64,000 bases of DNA from Branchiostoma floridae (taxonomy: Eukaryota; Chordata; Leptocardii; Amphioxiformes; Branchiostomatidae): assembly GCF_000003815.2 (NCBI RefSeq), contig NC_049985.1:21713945-21777944 (forward strand), given 5' to 3'. The notes under the pieces were generated by a model, which had not been told where the DNA came from, made no database searches, and was given only the letters and a program-made list of their open reading frames with translations. Positions 56,601 through 64,000 of this stretch are shown piece after piece. A program made the translations under genes and the position numbers. How positions within the stretch are numbered: position 1 is the first letter of the stretch; each line of letters begins with the position of its first letter.

Positions 56601-56947
56601 ATAACGAACAATTCTGACGTAAATATCATGCCAGTGTCTGTTATCATGCAACGGATTTATGACGTCATTATCAGACGACTTTTATCATGGTAAAATAAGT
56701 ACGTATCTGAGGTAAACTCTGTGTGGAAAAAGTCTGACCTATGTTCAAACATGTCCTTCTGTAGGTGACTCTGACGATCGAAAGGTCACAGAAGGGAAGT
56801 CTACGCATGCGCAACGCCGTGCATCAGTTGGACGCTGTTCCGGAATCCAGCTCAGATGGAGCGCATGCGCAACAGAGAGAATTATTGTTTCCGTCCAATT
56901 GGTCGAAAATGGACCCAAAAGGCCAGACGGCGAATCTTAGATGTTGA
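44627..56947 (+). CDS. Inturned-like gene copy 2, four exons, ends after PDZ-like segment
   Basis: Exons: 44627-44808, 54812-55326, 56113-56198 and 56765-56947 (TGA). Donors are GTGAGT, GTATGT and GTAGGA; acceptors TTCTTACAG, ATACGACAG and TTCTGTAG. Phases join cleanly, giving 321 aa. Exon 1 contains RGLFSVDSPLPRIFF and FDSIRMILAK. Exon 2 opens SEWIKHVRPDGSLFYLEP, matching the Inturned W...G-LFYLE motif, and continues through a basic stretch to VEWLSEDSANYHC. Exons 2-4 encode a PDZ-like fold: GKRIFVEDLPEYGALTRL, then GDCISALNDIPVTRGNLSRL, then PMEVTLTIER. These align closely with the Inturned PDZ (GDVLVAVND..VT..N). Vertebrate Inturned is about 940 aa; here the frame ends 50 residues past the PDZ, and AATAAA follows at 57128. 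I infer a truncated paralogue (expressed or decaying), not a full CPLANE subunit. Exon 1 is 10 kb away and less certain than exons 2-4. Confidence 0.7.
46578..46625 (-). repeat. Retrotransposon 3'-tail fragment
   Basis: ATAACTTTATTGCACAACAA then TTGTACAAGGTGCAAAG closely resembles the starts of 47565 and 55668. Confidence 0.45.
46800..47350. repeat. Three diverged tandem units of about 200 bp
   Basis: Each unit has a version of TTTCACATGGACSCCCTCCC, CTACCCCAAGGTGTT, AGATCCTTTGTTTYAGG and CACTACCTGTGTCTCCTG-like text. Non-coding. Confidence 0.65.
47565..47670 (-). repeat. Retrotransposon 3' tail with (AATG)n
   Basis: TGAATGAATGAATGAATTTA then TTGCTCAACCATCGCACAAG; on the minus strand this is a (TTCA)n-terminated 3' end as in CR1/L2-type LINEs. 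Matches 55668. Confidence 0.55.
49620..49820. repeat. Dispersed repeat with GGTCTGGACCTGGACC, copy 1
   Basis: Shares ATTTTAAAACGNCARTRGA, CACCAAACAGAATC, GTAGCAAAGTGGACCATTG and a GGACCTG-rich end plus TTTTCTGTACCGG with 50575-50770. Confidence 0.65.
50094..50155. repeat. (TG)n microsatellite
   Basis: TGTGTGTG with GGGTG and TCTG interruptions. Confidence 0.9.
50160..50315 (-). repeat. Single CTCGAGTTAT-family monomer
   Basis: AGCATAACTTCAGAACCTCT, TGATATTTAGTAAGTGAATG and ACTGCAGCAGAACTTCCGGA are the reverse complement of the 34300-35330 unit. Confidence 0.55.
50575..50770. repeat. Dispersed repeat with GGTCTGGACCTGGACC, copy 2
   Basis: Second copy of 49620-49820, about 950 bases downstream in the same orientation. 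Confidence 0.65.
50779..51125. mobile_element. TAATCTCCAAGCAGA inverted-repeat element, host of a nested MITE
   Basis: TAATCTCCAAGCAGA at the left and TCTGCTTGGAGATTA at the right are exact complements. Most of the interior is the TACTGTAAATGCA MITE at 50882-51092. Confidence 0.6.
50882..51092. mobile_element. MITE, TACTGTAAATGCA family (copy 2)
   Basis: TACTGTAAATGCATTTAAGT then TCGCGGGG at the left and CGCGAACATTTCTGAATTTA then CAGTA at the right. Internal GCGGTGGATTTAAGTTCGCG. Same orientation as copy 1. Confidence 0.8.
51895..52095 (-). pseudogene. Penelope-like element endonuclease relic
   Basis: Minus-strand translation in shifting frames gives NTDTGVQQPQKFLP, then SPGHSVSLDKVEI, then RGIKEAIYIRVLQPSLNRDGG. 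This is the kind of text found around the GIY-YIG endonuclease of Penelope-like retroelements. At least two frameshifts (one at a T/A homopolymer near 51958-51967) and an in-frame stop show it is dead. Confidence 0.6.
52185..52330 (+). mobile_element. Degenerate SINE fragment
   Basis: TGGTCGAGTGG (52199-52209) fits an A box. CATGGGAAAGGCCCTTCATC and GACTTTCCTC echo the SINE body at 29050-29085. The B box is not recognisable. Confidence 0.4.
53414..53935. mobile_element. TTAA-flanked MITE with AGGGGCATTCCACTCC ends
   Basis: TTAA at 53410-53413 and 53936-53939 bracket AGGGGCATTCCACTCCA and its complement GGAGTGGAATGCCCCT. 522 bp, AT-rich, no transposase. The TTAA target suggests piggyBac-type mobilisation. 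Confidence 0.85.
54563..54759. mobile_element. MITE, GGCCGGG family, next to exon 2 of copy 2
   Basis: ACGTTACATTTCCAAATCGG then CCCGGCCGGGCTGTTTGTGG at the left; CTGCCCGGCCGGGCCCCGG then TTTGGAAATGTGACAT at the right. A related half-end (CTGCCCGGGCGGGCACC) precedes it, and a second GGAAATGTGACAT follows. Confidence 0.8.
55378..55523. repeat. Hairpin repeat in copy 2 intron 2
   Basis: CATTGTGGGTAAAATGTCAA then AGGTGAAGGC is mirrored by GCTTTCACCTTTGACATATT then ACCCACAATTCATG. Confidence 0.7.
55668..55745 (-). repeat. Retrotransposon 3' tail with (AATG)n
   Basis: GAATGAATGAATGAACTTTA then TTGCACAACATTTGGACATG; same family as 47565. Confidence 0.55.
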
Positions 56948-58546
56948 CCACTGACTAAAGTCGCCAGGTGGCGCCATTGAGCGCCCAAAACTGCCTTGTC
57001 AAATATCTCATACTTCAGTTGCAGTCAAACCTGTACAAGTGACCACCTTTACGTAAGGACTACATTGCCAAAATGACCGCTTTTTGGTGATGGTCGATAG
57101 ATAATTTTTCCATATGCACAATCATAAAATAAAATGTGCAGAATATAATCCTGTCCACATTTTATCCGTCCCCTGAGCGGTCTTCTGGAGCAATTTCAAG
57201 TTACTAGTACTGGACATGTATTTCATTGTTGCTCGTTATGTGGACGCCAGTATATAAATCAGAAAGAGTTCATGAATAGTAAAACTATAATGAACTGCTG
57301 CTAGAAATATAATCTGAACAGTGTATATTTGTTTACTCGTTAGAGCCCAGCATCTACTAGAATAATTCATTTTTGACTGTACACGTATTCTGTGGCCTAG
57401 TGACCATGTAGTCGCTACCCTACTATAAACCCTACTACATACAAACAGTTGAAAGTTTGCCAAATAGATTAAAACAGATTCCAAAGTCAATGAAGAAGAA
57501 GGTGTGAAAGAACAAAAGTGAAACTCGTTGTTCGATATTCCATGCTTTTTGTGTGTAGTCATTTGTTCAACCTTCTTGACCACTTAGATTTCATACTGAA
57601 GGCAACTTTTTTTGTGACACCTTTTTTTTTGTTATACGCACGATTCGTTTTGGGGTTCCCAGAGGATGTTATTCATGTAATCAAATCAACGTGGCTTAAA
57701 TGTGCTGTTAACTACGGTTCACCTTTTCTTTGCCATTGATGTCTCTTATCGGTGTTACACCGGAAATTAAGAAGGATTTTCACGAATTCTTAAAGTTAAA
57801 AGAAACAATGTCCCCAAGGCGTTTTATTCTTCTCAAGTGTCTGTCTTAGCAGTGTTAAAAAGAAAAGACAACTGTTACTGATAAGACTGTGAGCCCCGCT
57901 AAGATACCTCAGGTAAGGAATCCAGAACTCGCGTTTACCTGTGCGGATGTGTACTATTCCCAGTAGGGGGTGGGAGGGGCGAATCACACACGGTAAGTGT
58001 CTGGGCGGAACGCTCTAGGCAAATTGGAACAACAAAAACAAAGCCTACAAATTACAAATGACAGTTCGTTGGTGGCTCGCACTCAACACTGTACTTTACA
58101 TGTAATTTTGAGAGTGTACAATACTACTAGTACCGATAGGAGATAGAAAATTTATAATCATTTTTAATATGGTAAATGGCAGGGATTTCATATTTCAGAT
58201 ATGAGCTCGAGTAGCTTTTCAAAAGGCAAATTCAAAGAAATATGTGTTGTACTCCTTTGCACCTAATGTACATGAATAACGACGTCGTTTCATCCCCCCT
58301 TTATTAATGATTGGGAAATAACCTGCGTTTTCTCGAAAATGTTGCCTTTCTAGTGTCTAAATGAATTGGCAAGAGCACACTGGGGTCGACGGCCGTGTGA
58401 CCATTGACCTTACTGTTGTTTCCTATTGGACTATTCAAATTTTCAACGTCTTTATATATCTCTTCATATTTAGGGTGTAAGCCCAAGACTTGCTCTGGTC
58501 AGTGTCACTAGTACTGACAGAAGGTCATGAAACAAGAAATATCTGA

Positions 58547-58684
58547 TACTGTAAATGCAGAAACTTTCGCGGTGAATGTTCGCGGTTTTCGCGGTGGCCA
58601 CTTCACCGCGAACTTAAAAACCACCGCGAAGGGTCTTTTTCCCGCTACCGCCAAATTAAATCCCCGCAAACTTGATGCACAGTA
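58547..58684. mobile_element. MITE, TACTGTAAATGCA family (copy 3, inverted)
   Basis: TACTGTAAATGCAGAAACTT then TCGCGGTGAATGTTCGCGG at the left; CCACCGCGAAGGGTC and TAAATCCCCGC at the right, opposite in orientation to copies 1 and 2. Confidence 0.75.
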
Positions 58685-59327
58685 GTTTCCAAAATCACAT
58701 CCAGTTGCTTGAGTATCTGTTTATTTAGCGTCTAACCTAAACAAGTAGTTACATGTACATGTGGCAAAGTTCCGCAGTCGTGTGAATAGGGCAAAATTAC
58801 ACTTGAAATATCCCTTTCATAGTCACACATATTGTACTTCAGTTCTTCAATCCGTTTCTATCGGTGTTGAGGCACCCTTTGTGAGATCCAAGACCGCTGA
58901 AATCAACTGTTTGTTTGAAACTTGCCGAACGAATAATGAAAAAAGGAGGGTTGTACTGCAGCGCAACACAAGACCATTGGATGATACAAAACGGGCTCAA
59001 TCGATAACAAAACGTTATTTCTAACACTTTTCAGGGAGGTATTTGTCGTGAGCAAAAGATCAAAAGTCGCACATGATCACGTGACATACCTGTCTGTTTA
59101 CGTAACCCTAGTATTTCACATGTCACCTGTTTCGTGCCAAACACACAGTACTTATTTGTTGTTGCTTGTGATCCATCGGTAAGCAAATCACTCTGTTGTT
59201 CACACAAAGTTGATACACCCACTTTAGCTAGTCTCTTTCAGACTAACTATATACGCTGATTACCCTATACTATAGGGAGGATAATTTGCTAGGCCCAGGG
59301 AGTTTTGCCACCCAAACTGGCCAAATT

Positions 59328-59670
59328 CCCCTTTTTGTCGAATTCTACAATCCTTTCCTTCGAAGGAAGGCCTGGTGGACGCTGCATTTTAGCCATTTTA
59401 GCCGTTTTGTAATTACAAAAGTGTACGGGACGGCCTTTCAGCAATAACTATTGACTAATCGGTCGTAAGAAATAATTCACCTAGAGAGGGTTAGCTTTTT
59501 GTCCAATTGTACAATCCATCCCTCCGAAGGAAGGTCTGGTGGACGTGCTACATTTTAGCCTTTTAGCCGTCTTGTAATGACAAAAGTGTCCAAACGTACT
59601 GGACGACCTTTTAGTGATATATTAAATTATTGACTAATCGTTCGTAAGTGATAATTCACTCAGAGAGGGC
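59328..59670. repeat. Tandem duplication, about 170-bp units
   Basis: Two copies share GAATTCTACAATCC/CAATTGTACAATCC, CTTCGAAGGAAGGCCTGGTG, CATTTTAGCC, ACTAATCGGTCGTAAG and TAATTCACCTAGAGAGGG. Confidence 0.75.
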
Positions 59671-59713
59671 TATCTTACCTGGATACTGTGTGTCACAGTA
59701 GACCAAGTTTGGA

Positions 59714-59899
59714 GACCCTGGAAAACCAGACTTTTTGCCGGGGTCAGCAGAGAATTTGTTCTGTAGTCAAGGCAGGTTTTCCCGAGGACCTTAGATAAAC
59801 ACACCGGAGATTTGTCGAGCTAGGTCCTCGGGAAAACCTGCCTTGGCTGCCGAAAAAAGTCTCTGCCGTCCCTGACTAAAAGTCTGGTTCGCCAGGGTA
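59714..59899. mobile_element. Inverted-repeat element with CCCTGG ends
   Basis: CCCTGGAAAACCAGACTTTT is mirrored by AAAAGTCTGGTTCGCCAGGG. An inner pair CAAGGCAGGTTTTCCCGAGG / CCTCGGGAAAACCTGCCTTG is exact. The element folds on itself almost completely. Confidence 0.75.
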
Positions 59900-60993
59900 G
59901 ATACAAACTAATAGATTATTCTTTATACTATCCCTGTACTTTTAACTCTGCTCTCAAAGTTTCTGTCACTACTGACGGTTTTGTCAGTTATACACTTGAA
60001 TTGTTTGATGCTTACGTAACCAGTGTCCAAGCAGATGGTGGGAAAGGGTCACAACATTGTAAATATTTATAGGTTGTTTTATGAGAAGAGAAGACTTTGA
60101 GAAAACAAAAGGAATACGTGACAAGCTTACAGTTCACCGTTTTCTGAATGACAACACACAACAACCATTAACATAGCCTCCGGCTAGGCTTCAGTCTGAA
60201 AGACATTATTGGATTCTAGAAATAGTGTTTTGGGCGATGCCATTTGGCAGAGGGATGCGGGGGTGGATGACTTCACTTGTAAAGGGTTTGTGCGTTTTCT
60301 ATATAGGCTTGCAAACTCTATATGGTCATAAAAACCAATTAAAATGGATAGGACATGCTGCATTTATGACTCGCGTTCATGTATACAAAAAAAATGAATG
60401 AATTATTCTCTCTTTGAGTGAAGGAAATATTCTGCTTCTTGACAGCCCCTAGCCCCTCCCAAAAAAAAAATTTCAACAAATTTCACTATTTCCTTGCTGC
60501 TACCAAAGCTGTTGTCCCAACAAGCAAAAAGAAGATTGCATTAGGTTTATACACATTCTAAACCTAGGATGACACCCCCCATATGCAGTGAAATCGCCCA
60601 GGTATCACTGCACACATCGCAGTTGAAAAGTGAGAGCTGTCCTAGTCTCTCGGGGCTTTAGGCCTGACGTGTTCTATATCTCGTCCCTTGTTGAGCAAAC
60701 AACGGCCACAGTCGTTCAGACAGGTGTAACGTTACGGGGATTCGTGGAACCGAATCAGAACGCGCTGTGTTATATAGAAGGAGCCGCGATAGACAGTGAA
60801 AAGAACGAGTCGCTTCTTCTTCAAAAGTTATAAGCTTACGCCACGGTGGCAGCAGAGATTCGCGTGTTAAGGGTGGATTTGTCTCTAATCTTACCCGCCT
60901 AAAGGCGATGTTTCACGGAAAATTTAACTAACTGTTGCCCGGCACACGGTGGGGTTAGTAGTCGCGACAGGGCTCGGAGGCGGCCGCCCCAAG

Positions 60994-61187
60994 ATGTCGG
61001 AGTCCGGCGATGCGCCACCGCCGCTGCTACCGGAGTTGAAGCGGCAGGACTTGGAGCTGCTCCGGTGGTTGGCCGTGTCGCACCACGGCATGTTCTCTCG
61101 ACACGCGCCGCTGCCGCGGTACTACTTTCGCCGGTCTACAAAACACCTGCCCGACTTCGACACCATCGGCATGATCCTGGCAAAGAG
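60994..61187 (+). CDS. Inturned-like gene copy 3, first exon only
   Basis: ATG at 60994, 64 codons plus two bases, donor GTAAGG at 61188. The peptide MSESGDAPPPLLPELKRQ leads into LLRWLAVSHHGMFSRHAP, then LPRYYF and FDTIGMILAK. It aligns along its length with exon 1 of copy 1 (AHGLFSRDRPLSRRYF, FDSMHMILAK) and with the C-terminal half of copy 2 exon 1, and ends in the same phase. The exon is GC-rich and unbroken, and the upstream region has promoter-like CpG density, so this may be the functional full-length locus, with exon 2 beyond position 64000. The Inturned link comes through copies 1 and 2, because this N-terminal module itself does not match the vertebrate Inturned N terminus as I know it. 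Confidence 0.65.
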
Positions 61188-61195
61188 GTAAGGTT

Positions 61196-62040
61196 TGTTT
61201 GTTGTCTTACTTGTTCTTGCGAAACAGAGAACGATTTTGACAACTCTTAACTGGCTTTAGCTGAGTGTACCTAGCATATATGAGTCGTCGTTTCAATATA
61301 TCATGTTCATATGTAATGTTAGAGAATATTCATATTGTTGTCTTACTAGGTCTTGCGAAACAGAGAACTATTATGGCCAACTCCTATCTGGCTTTAACAG
61401 GGTGTAGCTAGCATATACGAGTCGTTTTTGTCATGTATCATGTTTATGTGTAACGTTAGAGAATATCCCTATTGTTTTTTTACTAGTTCTTGCAATACCA
61501 ACGGAGACAGAGACCGATTTTGGCCACTTCTAACTGGCTTTTATAGCTGGGTGTAGCTAGCATATGAGTCGTTTTGTCATATATCATGTTCAGGTGTAAC
61601 GTTAGAGAATATCCATATTGTTGTCTCACTAGTTCTTGCGAGACAGAGAATGGTTTTGGCCAACTCCTAACTGGTGTAGCTAGCATATATGAGTCATTTT
61701 GTCATATATCATGTTCAGATGTAATGTTAGAGAATATCCATATTGTTGTCTTACTAGTTTTTGCGATACCAACAGAGACAGAAAGAATTTAGCTGACTTT
61801 AGTTGAGTGCAGCTATAGCTAGCATTTATATGATTCTTGTTGTCATAACGTGTTATATCATCGATATCAGTTCAGGTGTAACGTTAGAGAATATCCATAT
61901 TGTTGCCTTACTAGTTTTTGCAATATCAACGGAGATGATTTTGGCCACTCCTAACTGGCTTTTATAGCCGTGTAGCTAGCATATGAGTCGCCGTTATTAT
62001 ACAATATTGTTCAGGTGTAACGTTAGAGAATATCTAAAGG
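61196..62040. repeat. Tandem array of about 110-150 bp units starting at the copy 3 splice donor
   Basis: About seven units share TATTGTTGTCTTACTAGTTC, TTGCGAAACAGAGA, CTAACTGGCTTT, GTGTAGCTAGCATATGAGTC and GTGTAACGTTAGAGAATATC. The first unit starts within ten bases of the donor. Confidence 0.85.
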
Positions 62041-62429
62041 TGTGTATGGGGCAAGTACAGGTATTTTACCCTTGGCATAGCTTTATGTGGAATGCTGTTA
62101 CGTGTCGATTTCAGGGTTGAGCTTAGAAGGACTTGATGAACCAATTTACCACTGTATTAATCTTCACTATATTCAGGATAAAGAAAAAAAACGTGTAGAA
62201 AACTTCCTTTGTTATCCAAATGGTATACAATGTGAAATGTAAGTTATAAGTCTTCAAATACACCATGTGTGTACATTTTAGTGCAACAGGTGTATAATAC
62301 ATAGATCGCAGAATTCTTTGAATTCTTGTGACTCTATCTTTGCAACTTGACTTGCCACGTCTACAGTTAGATAGCCTTACAAAAAATTCTTTCGGACTCC
62401 GTCAGCCCAAAGTTTGTACCATTATGCTA

Positions 62430-62780
62430 ACCAGTTGGGGTTTTTGTGGAAAAAAAGCCGCGATTTAGTTTTCATATCCTCCCTCGGATAGGACGTTAAA
62501 TGGAGGTCCCGTGTCTGGGGAGAGCCATACACCAGGCACGCTAAAGAACCCCCACACGTGCGATGGTGCGGTGTGCGTTGATGCAAATCCTTCTGTCGGG
62601 AGTTGGTGATTCACTGCAAGTCACCTGGATGGAGGCCTGGCGAACCTCTGTCTCGTTATCAGCCATACGGTGATTAACATCATTCACCCGGACGGGAGAC
62701 CTGGCGCATCCCCGTCTTGTAGTTCGAACGGGTATATCACCCCGTAAGGGGCGGTATAACCCCGTCGTGTGTAAGCACGT
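62430..62780. repeat. Dispersed GC-rich repeat of unknown class
   Basis: Contains CCTCGGATAGGACGTTAAAT, GAGGTCCCGTGT, CGCTAAAGAACCCCCACACG and repeated CACCCGGACGGGAGACCTGG/CACCTGGATGGAGGCCTGG. The first motifs are typical of repeats in marine invertebrate genomes. No intact frame. Confidence 0.4.
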
Positions 62781-62964
62781 CGACCGATGATGAGTTTGCA
62801 TTGAGCAACGTACTGTCGTCTTCAGACGCTGGCGTATCTCTGTATCCAAAACAACATCGTTATTTCGTCTTCTCTGTCTCTTACACTGTGTACCGATGGC
62901 TGTCTAATGACACTACGGTAACTTTCATAAGCAATCAAACCTACCAAAGAAGACTATTCAGCGA

Positions 62965-63035
62965 ATCAATAGCAAATGAACTCTTTATTGACACGACAAA
63001 AGTACAGCGACTTTCGTAAGGTCTATAACAACTAC
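62965..63035 (-). repeat. Retrotransposon 3'-tail-like fragment
   Basis: AATGAACTCTTTATTGACAC then GACAAAAGTACAGCGACTTT resembles the other ATTTATTGC-type tails. ACGACTTTCGTAA-like text also occurs at 30796-30812 and 28199-28212. Confidence 0.35.
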
Positions 63036-63772
63036 TTACAGTACAACTAAACACACATATATGGATATCTATAGGTATGAATAAATCAGCATATAGGGAC
63101 TAGCATGTCATTTACACTATTGCTTCTACGATATAGACATTCTATCTTGAATATATTTGCCTACTTGTACACAGTGAGGATTATCGCCTCCCATTCGCGA
63201 GGCCGGCTTCTCGGGGACCCCCCGCTGAGTTGTTGGACGAATCCTCCGGACTTGTTTTGAAATTTTGCCGACATTTGGGCTACGACAGTAAAATTTCCAC
63301 CTAGACGCCGAAAAAAAAGCTGTCGGCGACCAGGTATCGGCTCCGCAGAAGTCGGGAAAAACTGTATCTAGATTTTCTAATTTCTCTGCAGGGGTTGGAT
63401 TGTGACAGCTGATAGTTGATTGATGAGGTAGAGTCACACAGGTCTGGTACGGCTGCCATCCCGTGTTAACTCAGACCGCTTCAGTACGACAGTAATTGTT
63501 GATACTGACATGAGATTCTAGGGTCTGAAATCTTCTCACACCAAGGGGGTTATGCACCTTTAACCCCAGTCCTTGGACGTACGGAATCATGCTTGTCTCG
63601 TACTGGGTCATTCAAGGTGGTTCTTGTCAAGGTACGTGGATCCGACGGCATAACGTCACATCAGAGAGAGTAGGTGACCAGCTGTAACGTACGTATATTG
63701 AAGTCCAAATGATTCACGTATTCATAATTTTGACTGAGGGTAAGTTATTTTTTTAAGTTTGTTTCACGCGTG

Positions 63773-63774
<2 letters not shown>

Positions 63775-63864
<90 letters not shown>
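63775..63864. repeat. (TA)n(GA)n compound microsatellite
   Basis: (TA)n at 63775-63832 runs directly into (GA)n to 63864. Confidence 0.97.
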
Positions 63865-63866
<2 letters not shown>

Positions 63867-64000
63867 TTCAAGTCCGTATGAAGTCCATATGTAAGTCTTA
63901 GTCACTACCAGGCTCCACAGGTTGTTGGAAAAACAGCAGAAATTGGGCATATGTTGACAGATAATAAACATGTCAGACGAGATAGCTTGGTGACAAACCA

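Larger units (their letters stand above)
56948..60993. other. Intergenic region between Inturned-like copies 2 and 3
   Basis: AATAAA at 57128-57133 could end the copy 2 transcript. No exon matching the rest of Inturned is visible. Holds a MITE, a tandem duplication and a hairpin element. The last 150 bases become GC-richer with several CG dinucleotides, consistent with a promoter for copy 3. Confidence 0.45.

Noticed and set aside
60630-60833. 67-codon plus-strand ORF just upstream of Inturned-like copy 3
   Set aside because: No similarity to the other copies and a separate frame with its own stop; possibly 5' leader or chance.
61188-64000. Exon 2 of Inturned-like copy 3
   Set aside because: No W...DGSLFYLE-like frame after an acceptor was found; the exon probably lies beyond the window.
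1-64000. CRISPR array, phage, bacterial operon or complete viral genome
   Set aside because: Intron-containing animal genes, SINEs and MITEs dominate. The tandem repeats lack CRISPR-like unit and spacer sizes, and no cas-like or capsid-like frames are present.

Overview
The window looks like animal nuclear DNA, most likely from an amphioxus (Branchiostoma) or a close deuterostome relative. The genes have short exons with GT/AG introns. The gene products resemble animal TFIIIA and the ciliary planar-polarity protein Inturned. The rest is AT-leaning non-coding DNA crowded with small inverted-repeat transposons, tRNA-headed SINE pieces, retrotransposon tails and tandem repeats. The species assignment is inference from general familiarity, not a database match. 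No bacterial-type gene, operon, CRISPR array or complete transposase or reverse transcriptase is visible.

Layout. Positions 654-794 (+) look like the last exon of a gene entering from the left. Positions 2544-11881 (-) hold a complete nine-zinc-finger TFIIIA (GTF3A) gene in 11 exons that I could join in frame through consensus splice sites (531 aa). Its last exon carries a repetitive acidic tail. Positions 14313-19525 (-) hold two exons of an Inturned-like gene (copy 1). Positions 19526-44626 are about 25 kb with no recognisable gene, filled with repeats and including a 2.0-2.4 kb tandem duplication and a 100-base N gap. Positions 44627-56947 (+) hold a four-exon Inturned-like gene (copy 2) with a 10 kb first intron; it stops just after its PDZ-like segment. 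Positions 60994-61187 (+) hold the first exon of a third Inturned-like gene (copy 3), which must continue beyond the right edge.

How the genes relate. TFIIIA is the 5S rRNA gene transcription factor and 5S RNA-binding protein; I see no functional link to its neighbours. The three Inturned-like copies share a first exon with a FSxxxPLxRxxF ... FDxIxMILAK signature that always ends in splice phase 2. Copies 1 and 2 share a phase-2-start, phase-1-end second exon opening with W-(x)5-DGSL(F/L)(Y/F)(L/I)E. This looks like a local gene family with one inverted and two tandem members, at least two of which lack most of a full-length Inturned protein. Inturned is a CPLANE component acting at the base of cilia. 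A perfect RFX X-box lies 1.9 kb upstream of copy 2, and another lies inside a TTAA transposon in intron 1 of copy 1.

The mobile-element content is unusually legible. Several elements have clear target-site duplications: two TTAA elements, one with a 9-bp duplication and long terminal inverted repeats, and one inserted in a minisatellite. One TA-flanked element has perfect 35-bp terminal inverted repeats. A nested insertion and a segmental duplication supply natural empty sites.
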